NCBI GenBank assembly: GCA_021292165.1
Contig: CM037880.1
Span: 207,478,255 to 207,542,254 of the forward strand
Length of the DNA: 64,000 bases
DNA from: Shinisaurus crocodilurus
Taxonomy: Eukaryota > Chordata > Lepidosauria > Squamata > Shinisauridae
Direction: 5' to 3'
Positions 42,091 through 51,001 of the stretch are shown here, piece by piece. Position numbers and translations under genes: made by a program. Below the pieces are notes generated by a model. That model was given only the letters and a program-made list of their open reading frames with translations. It had not been told where the DNA came from and did not search any database. Numbering within the stretch: the first letter of the stretch is position 1; each line of letters starts with the position of its first letter.

Positions 42091-42520
42091 TTAACAGAGC
42101 AATTCTACGGCTGCTAGACAGTGTCTAGATGGCTATAGGATTTTTCAGAGACCCAGCTATGAGGTTGGAAAATTGCTCCGACCTCAAAGCTGGGTCTCCA
42201 AGCTTGGAGTGCCCTCCCCGCCTCACAGCCAGAGCAGAAAGAACCATGCCAGCTACTTCTCCTAGGTCACAAATGTGACCTTGGAGAAGGGGTTTTGTGG
42301 GCATTCCATGGGGCAGGGAGGGAAGGAGACAGGCACTGCCACGATACAAGGCATCCTGGAGGTGCCTCAGAATCCTTCCCTCCCCCTGTGAAGTGCTGCA
42401 CTTAGGCAGCTGAAATCAGCTGTCTAAGCGCTTTGCAGGGTGGAAGGAGTGCAGAGGCACCTTACATAGGATACCCATAACCCTCTGAACTATGGGCATC
42501 CTGATTGCATTGTGCCCTAA
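42091..42520 (-). mobile_element. Element 'T1', copy 3
   Basis: Minus-strand copy of the family at 4965-5420: starts TTAGGGCACAATGCAATC and ends GCAGCCGTAGAATTGCTC. Interior pieces GGATGCCCATAGTTCAGAGG and AGACACTGTCTAG correspond. Confidence 0.7.
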
Positions 42521-43285
42521 GTGAATCTTCAGCACCTAGTTATTTTGGTGCATCTATCCTGCCCTTCACTACTTTTCTATCACCTGACCTAACCTTGTGA
42601 CATTATCAGCCAGTCAGTATTCATGTAGTAGCCCTGTCTCATGCATCAATTTTCTGTAGTAATTCTTTTTTAAATTATTATTTAGACCTTTCAAATCAGT
42701 TGTTTTCAGTGACTGCAAACTCTGTTGAAATTGGAAACTTCTTTTCTTGTGTATTTTAAGTGCAGAATCGTCTTTGTACTTATGTTACTTGGTTACTCAC
42801 CTGTGGTCAGAGAACTGTTTTAAACCAAGTAAATGAATTCACAAAAATGACATTTCTTCTATTTTAATACAATCTGAAGAGCTATTTTTCTGAGATTTTC
42901 CTAGAAAATTACGACGTTTAAAATGCCTTTTCTATAGTAAGTGGACAAGTATTTTGACAGCAATTTTAAAACTGATTCTAGGAAGCATTGGCTAAAAACA
43001 CAGAGAAAGCTTAAAACAAGAAAATGAATCTATTTCCAGTAAACTTTTCACAAAAGTGGTTTTGAGTAAAAGCCAATTTTCCCCAAACATGCTGACCAAC
43101 TGGAAGATTCCTATCTACTACATTTTCATACATTTATTCTTTTTTCTCACACACACACCCCCGCAAACCTTAAGCTTAAAAAGAAATAGTATTGAATTTA
43201 TAGATCATAAGTATTGGGACCAACCAGAGGAAGGGAAAGTGTTTGAAAAAACTGAATACTGAAGCAACAAATCAAATAGGTTATA
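42521..43285. other. Repeat-poor DNA
   Basis: 42620-43060 has no recognisable repeat and is AT-rich, so may be unique. No coding evidence. Confidence 0.35.
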
Positions 43286-43420
43286 AAATCACAAGAAGAT
43301 GCCTGCTGGTCCAAAGGTCCAACTAGTCCAGCATCCTGTTTCCTACAGTGGCCAATCAGATGTTTCTGGGAAGCCCAAAGCAGGGCATGAAGACAACAAG
43401 CTTATATTTCAGTCACAGGA
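43286..43420 (+). mobile_element. Interspersed repeat 'CCTGCTGGTCCAAAGGTCC'
   Basis: Second copy of the family at 36980-37146, with CTAGTCCAGCATCCTGTTTC, GTGGCCAATCAGATG, GGAAGCCCAAAGCAGGGCAT. Diverged. Confidence 0.6.
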
Positions 43421-43606
43421 AGTGGCATGCTCTGCATGTTCTGTGGCATGTTGCATCTGACCTTGGAAGTTCAATTTAGCTATCATGGCTAAAATCATTG
43501 ATAGTCTTATCTTGTATGAATAGCCTTATCCTCTAATCAACATCTAAAGATGGCATGGCACACTGCACAGAAAAGTGCTGCCCTTCAACACCATCTTTAT
43601 TTTCAT

Positions 43607-43692
43607 TCATATCATTTAATTTCATTTCATTTTTATACTGCCCAGTAGCCAAAGCTCTCTGGGCAGTTCACAAAAATTACAACCACCCCACC

Positions 43693-43731
<39 letters not shown>

Positions 43732-44395
43732 CAAAACAATTTAAAACAGTGAAAGAAATCCCAGTTACAATAAGTTACTGGGACCTGATAAAACATAAAA
43801 AATCCCGTCATATGCTGTCAAATGCCAGGGAGTAGAAGACAGTCTTAACAAGGCATAAAAAAGATGACAATGTTGGTGCCAGGAGGACCTCCATGTGGAG
43901 ATCATTCCACAATCGGGCCACCACCGAGAAGGCCCTCTCCCTTATTGCCATCCTCTGAGCCTCTCTTGGAGAAAGCATTTGGAGGAGGAGGACCTCAGAA
44001 GATTAGTGTAGTCGTATAGAGGTAGCTGCATACTGGAAGAGGCGTTCCATTGGGTACTGCAGTCCTGAGACATGCTCGGTAGGTCAAAACTAGGGCTTTG
44101 AATTGGGCTTGGAAACATATAGGCAACCAGTGTAAGCAGGCCAGAATCGGTGTTATATGTTCAGCCCTCGTGGTCCCTCCTATCCATCTGGCCATTGCAT
44201 TTTGCACAAGCTGCAGCTTCCAAACTCTCTTTAGAGGCAGGTCTACATACAGCACATTGCAATAATCTAATCTGAAGGTTACCAGAGCAAAGACTACTGA
44301 GGCCAGGGTTGTCCCTGTCCAAAGAGTGGGATAGCTGGGTCACCAGCCAAAGGTGGTCGGAGGCACTCTGTGCCATTGAAGGGACCTAAGCCTCA
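43607..44395 (-). mobile_element. L2 LINE, ORF2 C-terminus and 3' end
   Basis: Minus strand: 'VDLPLKRVWKLQLVQNAMAR' and 'RAEHITPILACLHWLPICFQ' from about 44255 downward, preceded in another frame by 'LWLVTQLSHSLDRDN'. The 3' end at 43620-43670 is TGAACTGCCCAGAGAGC, GGGCAGTATAAAAATG. Frameshifts make it inactive. An (AT)n run sits at 43694-43727 within the 3' region. Confidence 0.85.
43694..43727. repeat. (AT)n microsatellite
   Basis: About 16 dinucleotides, giving a Tyr/Ile run in a short frame. Confidence 0.95.
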
Positions 44396-44827
44396 AGTAA
44401 CAATTATAGCTTTTGGGTTCAAAGGGGTGGTTTTGTCTTTGGGAGCTCAGATCCCACCTCTACCTTGTACTTAGCTTCCCGGACAAGTTACTTTCATTTG
44501 AGTCTCGCCAGCTTGCCGTTCTTGTAAATGAGTGTTCTGTGACCAGCCACGGCCCATCATGTGATTGGGCAGCCACACAACCCATTTTGTTAGAGCACCT
44601 GGCTGCAGCACTCGCTCAAAATTCCAAATGTGCCCACGGACCCAAAAAGGTTGGAGACCTCTGTGCTAATTACTGCACCACACTGGCTCAGATAATTATG
44701 CACTGTATGAAGAAACATACAGTCCTGAATGTACTGCAAGTCAGAGCCATTAGACTCCTTTGTCCTGAATCTACTGCAAGTCAGAGCCATTAGGCAACAC
44801 CAAATTCTAGGGTTATAAAAGAGGAGG
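44396..44827. other. Non-coding DNA with local duplication
   Basis: TGTACTGCAAGTCAGAGCCA near 44731 is repeated as CTACTGCAAGTCAGAGCCA near 44772. 44636-44665 (GGACCCAAAAAGGTTGGAGA) resembles a hAT-MITE end. Confidence 0.5.
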
Positions 44828-44997
44828 GCCTGTGGCTTATGCTGGCTCAGCTTGTCTGAGCGTGGAAAGCTAAGCAGGGTCAGGCCTGGTTATTACTTGC
44901 ATGGGAGACCCCCTTCTCTAGTTTCCTGCATTGAGCAGTGGGTTGGACTCGATGGCCTTGTAGGCTCCTTCCAACTCTATGATCTCTGAAATCTATG
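44828..44997 (+). mobile_element. 5S-rRNA-derived SINE with CR1 tail, copy 4
   Basis: Complete: GCCTGTGGCTTATGCTGGCT, GGAAAGCTAAGCAGGGTCAG, GCATGGGAGACC, TTGAGCAGTGGGTTGGACTC, CTCCTTCCAACTCTATGATC. Confidence 0.9.
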
Positions 44998-45595
44998 GAT
45001 TGAAACTTACTCCACACATTCTTAATGCAACCAATATTCCCCCTAAGTCCAAAGAGAAATAAATGCCTCTTGCTTGCAAACCTTGTAGTCAGTCAATCCA
45101 AATGTTCCTCTAGTGCACCAAGGTGCTAGACACTTCAGTTACTCCTCTGCAGACAAATTAAGTTCCAAACAACAGGACGACAACGGCAAATTGCAACTTA
45201 TAAATGGCAGCTTGAAGGTCGTAGGCTTGCAATAACAATGCAAATATAATGAATAGCAGGGATACAGAAAAATGAAAAATTGATTCTTCATCCCCTTGAA
45301 AATCAATCAAGCTCATATATCAGTTCAATTTACCTTATAATAGGTGAGAAGAACCTATAATTATTAGTCAGCTTCCAAGCAGAACAAGCTGACTCTCTTC
45401 CTTCTAACTTTCCCCTGAAAGACAACTCTGCCTTGACTGGGCAAAACCAACCAGTTCATAGGGGTTACATACATTGTAGATACTACAAACTATGATTTAT
45501 TTCCTGTGCTATTGAACTTTTTACAGACGCATCCCTTTGCTGTCCTAATAAAACTAATTCGTTGTTTCGATCTATTCTTCATAAATATGCAGAGG

Positions 45596-45596
<1 letters not shown>
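44998..45596. other. Non-coding DNA
   Basis: No recognised element. Confidence 0.4.

Positions 45597-45627
<31 letters not shown>
45597..45627. repeat. (TA)n microsatellite
   Basis: About 15 dinucleotides. Confidence 0.95.
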
Positions 45628-45628
<1 letters not shown>

Positions 45629-46255
45629 ATGACATGGTTGAAAATCAGGAATATCATTAGCTCTGCATAATGATCATGCTCACTTCAAGAAGCTTATCTC
45701 TACATTTAGCTTTGTTCTTAGATTTCAGAGGATACTGCACCATGAACATGAAGCAACACAGCAGGGAGAAGAAGACAGGCTGATATGTTGGTGCTGCTCT
45801 ATCTAGAAAAAGCAATGGCTACCTCTTTGATGAAGTCTAAAGAAAGCTTGATTAACAGCTTGTACATAAAAGAAATTAATTAATTGGCAATTGCTCTTCA
45901 TAAAGAGAGAAGATGTAACCATTGTAATTGGGGATAGTAGGCCAACTTTCAAATTTGTTTACATGATGCCTAGGACAAGTGTAGTAGGCCAATGATTAAA
46001 CAGTGGGATGTGAATATTCTGCTGGTTTCTGCTTGTGACTGGCTAGCAGGACATGAGCAACCCCATTCCAGGAATTTCCACAAAGTCCTCCAAAGACAAC
46101 AGTATCTCTAGCCCTCAGCTGCCTAATATAGTTTGAAACATCCCCACACACAAAGCCTGGATGGGGGTTCATGAGTTTCTAGGTTCAACACCTGCAGGTC
46201 TGGAAAAGAGCTAATGTCAGAACTGAGCTAGTTGGACCTATGATGCCAAACAACT
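45628..46255. other. Repeat-poor DNA
   Basis: AT-rich with TTAATTAATTGGCAATTGC near 45878. No repeat family and no gene recognised. Confidence 0.35.
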
Positions 46256-46385
46256 TTCCCCAATGTAGTGCCCTCCAGACTACAACTAAAACTCCCATCA
46301 TTCTTGACCATTGACCATGCTGGCTTGGCCTTATGGGAGTTGTGGTCCAGATATAGCTAGGGAGGCACCATGTTGAGGAAGGCTG
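46256..46385. mobile_element. hAT-type MITE
   Basis: TAGTGCCCTCCAGACTACAA, CCATTGACCATGCTGGCTTG, ATGGGAGTTGTGGTCCAGAT and GAGGCACCATGTTGAGGAAG. The two arms are diverged complements of each other. Same family as 24872-24975. Confidence 0.65.
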
Positions 46386-46700
46386 TTGTATAATGAACAG
46401 TGCAAGTTGCTCAAATCGATACCTCTCATTATAAGGCAACTTCATGTAGCCCTTAGAGGGGAATACCCTCCTCCAAAAAGTTAGATTTTCCTTGTCCCAA
46501 AACAAGGCATCTAGAAGTACCATCTGAAGTAGTAAAGTATCTCCATTGTAGTTTGCTGCGGTTTGTCAGGAAGGGTGTGGTTGCTAAATCAATTCTCTTG
46601 AATGAAAACAGAAACCTACCTGAGAACTTCTGTTGATTCCACTTTTGAGATAAGTAAAGTAGTACTATCTGATGCCCTTTTTTGTTTTTGTTTTAAAAAA
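46386..46700. other. Non-coding DNA
   Basis: No recognised element. Confidence 0.4.
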
Positions 46701-46939
46701 TATTTATTTATTTATTATATTTATATTCTGCCTTTTTCCTGCAAGGACCCCAAGGCAGCTTACATAATCCTCCTCCTCTTCCTCCTCTCCTTTTTATCCT
46801 CACAAAAACCTGTAAGGTAGGTTAGGCTGAGAGTCAGTGACTGGCCCACCAACTGAGCTTCATGGCCGAGTGGGGAGTAGAACTTGGATCTCCCGGGTCC
46901 CAGTCCAACCCTCTAACCACTGCACCACACTGGCTCTCT
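46701..46939 (-). mobile_element. tRNA-derived SINE family A, full length
   Basis: Minus strand: GCCAGTGTGGTGCAGTGGTT (head), GACCCGGGAGATCC, TCGGCCATGAAGCTCAGTTG, CCTAACCTACCTTACAGG, GGATAAAAAGGAGAGGAGG, TAAGCTGCCTTGGGGTCC, then an (AAAT)n tail. Confidence 0.88.
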
Positions 46940-47503
46940 GTTAACACAGGACCTCCCTATTCTATGGTATTCATTATGTATAGTGATTTTGGACACTGGC
47001 TACAGTGTTCCCTTGCTCATAATTATTAGGAAAAATGTCACTGCACAAGTGAAGTCCTTGCTTACATGGGTTGCCATGAGTTACAGCTGTATTGATTCTT
47101 AATGTATATCCTGGCCTTATGAATGGATGTTGATTCTGGTCTTGTGAATGGTTCAACAGACTGTATCACTTCAGTATCAAAATTCAAGTTTTCCAAGAGA
47201 GAATACATGTTCAACCACAAGGCCTCCATCCATGTGGGTGCCACCATAAGATGTCTGAAAAGTGTTTTGGCAGAAGAAATAGTAAGAGCCCAGCCTTAAA
47301 AAAAGATAGTGTAATCCTGATCTTCTTTGAATTGCATCCAGCATATTTTGTTTGGCTTGCAAATATTTGAACCACATATTCAACTTGAACTTGCCAGGAA
47401 CATGCACACACACTGAACCGTTGAACTTGAACTTAATGGCTGGATTTGATGCAGATGGCAATGTACTACAAACACTTTTTGGGTCCCTACCTGCATACAA
47501 TCA
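46940..47503. other. Non-coding DNA
   Basis: No recognised element or gene. Confidence 0.4.
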
Positions 47504-48300
47504 GGGCCGGTTCTACCATTAGGCCAACTAGGCCGCTGCCTAGGGCGCAGGGCTAAAGAGGGCGCCAATCAGAAGCCCTGCGCTGCAAGGGCCGGAGTCC
47601 GCCAGTGTGTGTGTGACCAGGGGGCGGCGGCAATAAAACGCACTACTAGAGGCACTAACAAGGCGGTGGGAGCATGGGACAAACCGCTGCACGCGCGCCC
47701 CTATCACCCCAGTGCCACCTCCCCGGGCTCAGGGCTCCCTCCCCACACGTTTTGGAAAGAGCTGCCGAGCTCAGCAGAAGAAAGCGTTGCTCCTGTACTC
47801 CAGGCAACTGGGGAAATTTCAGAAGAAAGATAAAGAGGAGGGGTGGGCGAAAAGGTGCAGCGAGTCCTGGGCACTCTTTGGCAAGAGCAGTTCTGCCCCC
47901 CTGAGAACTAAGGATCCCAAGCGGTCTCCTTTGCTCTACTAAACTTCTGGATCCTCCGTTTTCTGCCATCCCTTTCTTTCTTTTTTGCTGCTTTCCAAAG
48001 GGCATCACCAAGCAGAGCAGATTTCAGGGACTGTCTTCAGGGATTTGCAAAGGAAATGGGAAAAGAATAAGAGCTGAACCCTCAGAGTCCAGCAATAGAC
48101 ACAATGAAAACAGTTCAGGATATAGATTCATAGATTCATAGAAAGATAAAGAGGAGGGGTGGGTGAAAAGGCGCGGCGAGTCCTGGGCACTCTTTGGAAA
48201 GCAGCAAAAAAGAAAGAAAGGGAAGGCAGAAAACGGAGGATCCAGAAGTTTAGTAGAGCAAAGGAGACCGCTTGGGAACCTTAGTTCTCAGGGGGGCAGT
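47504..48300. repeat. GC-rich repeat containing a 108-bp inverted repeat
   Basis: It opens with CAGGGCCGGTTCTACCATTA, the MITE terminus also seen at 7864. A 108-bp arm at 47893-48000 is the reverse complement of 48192-48299 with about three differences. In addition, about 50 bp starting AAAGATAAAGAGGAGGGGTG occurs as a direct repeat at 47827 and 48143. A short CR1/5S-SINE tail piece (TAGATTCATAGATTCATAG) is at 48123-48141. No gene. Confidence 0.65.
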
Positions 48301-48583
48301 CTCTCCCACACACACACAGCTTTGCACTTCCTGGTTCTGAAACCGTCCCTCCAAGAAGCAATGAATAGCATTTAAAGGAATGAATTGTTTGCAGCATCCT
48401 GCAAGCTCCAGAAAAGAAAAAGAGGTGTGTGTGTGGAGGAAGCCTGTTGCTTCTTGCAAAGTTTGGTAACAAGACTGCACAGTGCTCTTTGGTGCACAGG
48501 GCTGCAGCGACCTCTGTGCTACAACTCCCATCATTTGGTTTGTAGTCCAACATATTCAGAGGGCACTGGTTTAGGGCAGGCTG
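48301..48583. other. Spacer with MITE fragment, provirus target region
   Basis: 48515-48583 carries CTACAACTCCCATCATTTGG and GTAGTCCAACATATTCAGAG, a collapsed copy of the hAT-type MITE family. The provirus lies just downstream of it. Confidence 0.5.
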
Positions 48584-48587
48584 CTGT
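48584..48587. repeat. Provirus target-site duplication, left (CTGT)
   Basis: CTGT precedes the 5' LTR and recurs at 55825-55828 directly after the 3' LTR. Four bases is the usual size for gammaretroviruses. Confidence 0.85.
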
Positions 48588-48844
48588 TGAAGTGGGAAAA
48601 AGATGGAAAGAAAACTGAGGCAGAAAAAGATTCCCCCCCCCTCCTGAGAACAGACTGCCTGAAGATAGACTCCCCCCCCCTTCCTCTGCAGACTGCTTAC
48701 ATGGCAATAAATTACTTTCGCGCTGTATTTAGGGAAGTAGATAAGACTGCCTGCGCAGCAGAATGTAAGAATAACCAAGGTACAGGAAACAGACAGCGAA
48801 TATGCTAAAGAGTAAGTGACAAGTAATTGATGACGTATACTTTG

Positions 48845-48851
48845 ATATAAG
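48845..48851 (+). promoter_or_regulatory. Probable LTR TATA box
   Basis: ATATAAG lies 67 bases upstream of the AATAAA signal, a plausible U3/R arrangement. The start site itself cannot be read from the sequence. Confidence 0.5.
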
Positions 48852-48917
48852 ACTCTGATCACTTCTGTAAAAAATCGTTCAGTTTGGCGATAGTAATCCC
48901 CTGAACCTGTTGCTAGC

Positions 48918-48923
48918 AATAAA
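48918..48923 (+). terminator. Polyadenylation signal in the 5' LTR
   Basis: AATAAA; the 3' LTR equivalent is at 55748-55753. Confidence 0.7.
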
Positions 48924-48998
48924 AAACTGTTTTCCAAGCCTGAGGTGGTCCGAGTCCTTCCTATTCTCTGGAGAAGGGTGATTTTTCTGCAACATTCC

Positions 48999-49016
48999 TG
49001 GCGACCGTGGCAGGAA
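48999..49016 (+). other. Primer binding site candidate
   Basis: TGGCGACCGTGGCAGGAA begins four bases after the LTR. TGG is the expected start (complement of tRNA CCA). The first eight bases could match an arginine- or serine-type tRNA end, but the rest does not fit any tRNA I can recall, so the primer is not assigned. Confidence 0.5.
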
Positions 49017-49314
49017 TGGGAAGCCTTGAGGCTTTCTTGGCCGTTCTCCGTGCCCAGCCCCGTGGGTGAGGCCTCGCGGACGTCCCAGCGCGCACAAAGG
49101 ACTGTTCCCTTTGGGGATTTCCGAACGAGGGGCCCAGCGGAGCGGGTGACCGGACAGCGAGCCTAAGAACCACAAGACTCAGGCTGGAACTCAACCACAA
49201 AGTATATCCGGATCTGCAGGAAAAGGCAAGTATGAAATAGCACCCGGGTGACAGGAAAGGAGCCCAGTCAGTAGACTGGAAGAGGAGGCTTGATCACCCT
49301 CCTGACAGGAAATC

Positions 49315-49735
49315 TCTCTACGAGGCGGAACGTGAGTCCGAACTGAGAGGTATCCTTAAGTGTAGGAAGTGTCTCTACGAGGCGGAACGTGAGTCCGAAC
49401 TGAGACCCTCCATAGGAGGTGTCTCTACGAGGCGGAACGTGAGTCCGAACTGAGAGCTTCCACAGGAGATCTCTCTACGAGGCGGAACGTGAGTCCGAAC
49501 TGAGAGGTATCCTTAAGTGTAGGAAGTGTCTCTACGAGGCGGAACGTGAGTCCGAACTGAGAGGTATCCTTAAGTGTAGGAAGTGTCTCTACGAGGCGGA
49601 ACGTGAGTCCGAACTGAGACCCTCCACAGGAGGTGTCTCTACGAGGCGGAACGTGAGTCCGAACTGAGAGCTTCCACAGGAGATCTCTCTACGAGGCAGA
49701 ACGTGAGTCCGAACTGAGAGATATCCTTAAGTAAA
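49315..49735 (+). repeat. Leader tandem array, eight 28-bp units
   Basis: A core beginning CGAGGCGGAACGTGAGTCCG starts at 49321, 49378, 49428, 49478, 49535, 49592, 49642 and 49692. Periods are 57, 50, 50, 57, 57, 50, 50, because three spacer types occur in the order A-B-C-A-A-B-C. Each core contains AACGTGAGT, close to the 5' splice-donor consensus. It lies between the primer site and gag. Confidence 0.93.
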
Positions 49736-49943
49736 GTAAGAGAAAAGGGTTGGGAGTTTGTAGAGTGAATGTGGTGTGTGTGTGCACGTGCTAGCCTGCT
49801 GCAGTTCCTACAGGAGACCGTTGGAACGTCCGGCTCCTTAGGTCAGTAGGGCGTGAGTGGTGTGATTCCCTTTTGTCTGAACAAGGAGACCCCTTACTCC
49901 TTGTCCGTTCCCCACCCTAATTGTCTGTGTCCAAGGGAAGAAA
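49736..49943 (+). other. Remainder of the untranslated leader
   Basis: Would hold the packaging signal in an intact virus. It includes a GTGTGTGTGTGCACGTG run near 49772. No reading frame of note. Confidence 0.5.
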
Positions 49944-50600
49944 ATGGGAGGTGGCAGCAGCGTCCCTCAGACGCCCCTGCAATGTATGTTAAGTAATTTT
50001 AAAAGAGGATTCAATAGGGACTTTGGAGAAAAGCTCACCAGACAGAAACTCCGAGTCCTGTGTAAAGTAGAATGGCCCTCAATGCAGGTAGGGTGGCCAG
50101 CTCAGGGAACCTTTGACCCTCAAGTCATCTCAAAGGTCCATCAGAAAGTGACCCAGGCGTCTGGTGGCCACCCCAACTGACCCATACATAGATCAGTGGC
50201 AGCAAAATGTTAGAAAAAAAATCCACCCTGGCTCAAAGAATGTAAAGAAAAAGCAGAAGTGGCACGTCTAATGCTTCTACGCCGACCCCCCCCGCCCGAA
50301 GCCCACAGAAAAGGAGGGAGAGATTTTCAGTGAAACGGAGGAAGGAACTCCTGCGCCATACGTCCCGCTGTATCCACCACTGCCAAAGCCACCCGAAGGG
50401 AGGCAACCACAGGAAGAAAGGCAACAGGAGATAGCTGATCAGAGCCACCAGAGTACCGGAGTCCCTCCGCAGGAGACACCCACCCCGGCAGACAGAGAGT
50501 GGATGAGCTCTCCCCTCGGGCGCCCCCCCCCCCACAGCCGAAATCTAGGCAAGCCTGCATGTTTGTAGACAGGCACAAGCCCAGTGGCCAGCCATACCCG
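49944..50600 (+). pseudogene. gag: Provirus gag remnant: matrix and p12-like region only
   Basis: The ATG at 49944 opens a 78-codon frame starting MGGGSSVPQTP, with glycine 2 in a myristoylation context, and a matrix-like 'VEWPSMQVGWPAQGTFD' segment. A stop (TGA) at 50178-50180 ends it. Matrix-like coding resumes in other frames, with further shifts near A- and C-runs at 50213 and 50287. A proline-rich segment encoding LYPPLP (50368-50385) could be a YPxL-type late domain. No capsid and no Cys-His nucleocapsid box is present before the protease, so about 900 bp of a usual gag is missing. Non-functional. Confidence 0.85.
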
Positions 50601-50623
50601 ACAACAGGGACCCTGCCCTGATC

Positions 50624-50995
50624 GTGGGCCCTCACGAGCCCATGGTGTCCTTAAAAGGAAAGGGCCATAAAGTCAAGTTTTTAGTAGACACAGGAGCTAC
50701 TAGATCTGTTCTTACACAACCATTGGCGTCTTGCTCCGGCGAGACTATTAAAATACAGGGAGCTACCGGAACCCCAAGTAACAGGCCATTGCTCAAGCCC
50801 CTGGAATGTGATTTGGCCCACAAAACTGTGACCCATCAGTTTGTGCACATACCAGAATGCCCTGTTCCACTGTTAGGAAGAGATCTCCTGTGCAAAATGC
50901 AAGCCCACATCTACTTTGACCAGAACCAAAACGTGAAGCTGCATGTGCCCCAAGAAACAGCAGTAAACGTTACAGCTCCAATGAATGAAATGTAG
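50624..50995 (+). pseudogene. pro: Provirus protease
   Basis: A retroviral aspartic protease of about 120 residues with the catalytic D-T-G-A at residues 22-25 and a C-terminal LLGRDLL motif. The open frame ends at a TAG (50993-50995), and the reverse-transcriptase frame follows in the same phase six bases later. In gammaretroviruses the normal readthrough stop lies upstream of protease, so this TAG is more likely a disabling mutation. The upstream start is not native, because the gag-pro junction is deleted. Confidence 0.88.
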
Positions 50996-51001
50996 AGGAT
51001 A

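Larger units (their letters stand above)
48588..48994 (+). repeat. 5' LTR
   Basis: 407 bp, TG...CA. It is identical to the 3' LTR except within two C-runs (near 48632 and 48672), where one T/C substitution and one base of length differ. TATA-like and AATAAA signals mark U3/R. Confidence 0.95.

Noticed and set aside
44828..44920. A real 5S rRNA gene
   Set aside because: The 5' half is shortened and diverged and the 3' end turns into a CR1 tail; it is a SINE.
48281..48937. 218-codon minus-strand frame overlapping the 5' LTR
   Set aside because: It is antisense to the LTR and its upstream flank and recurs partly in the 3' LTR; no motif suggests an antisense viral gene.
49315..49735. CRISPR-like array (repeats of 28 bp with spacers)
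   Set aside because: Spacers are only three recurring types, the genome is vertebrate, and the array lies in a retroviral leader.
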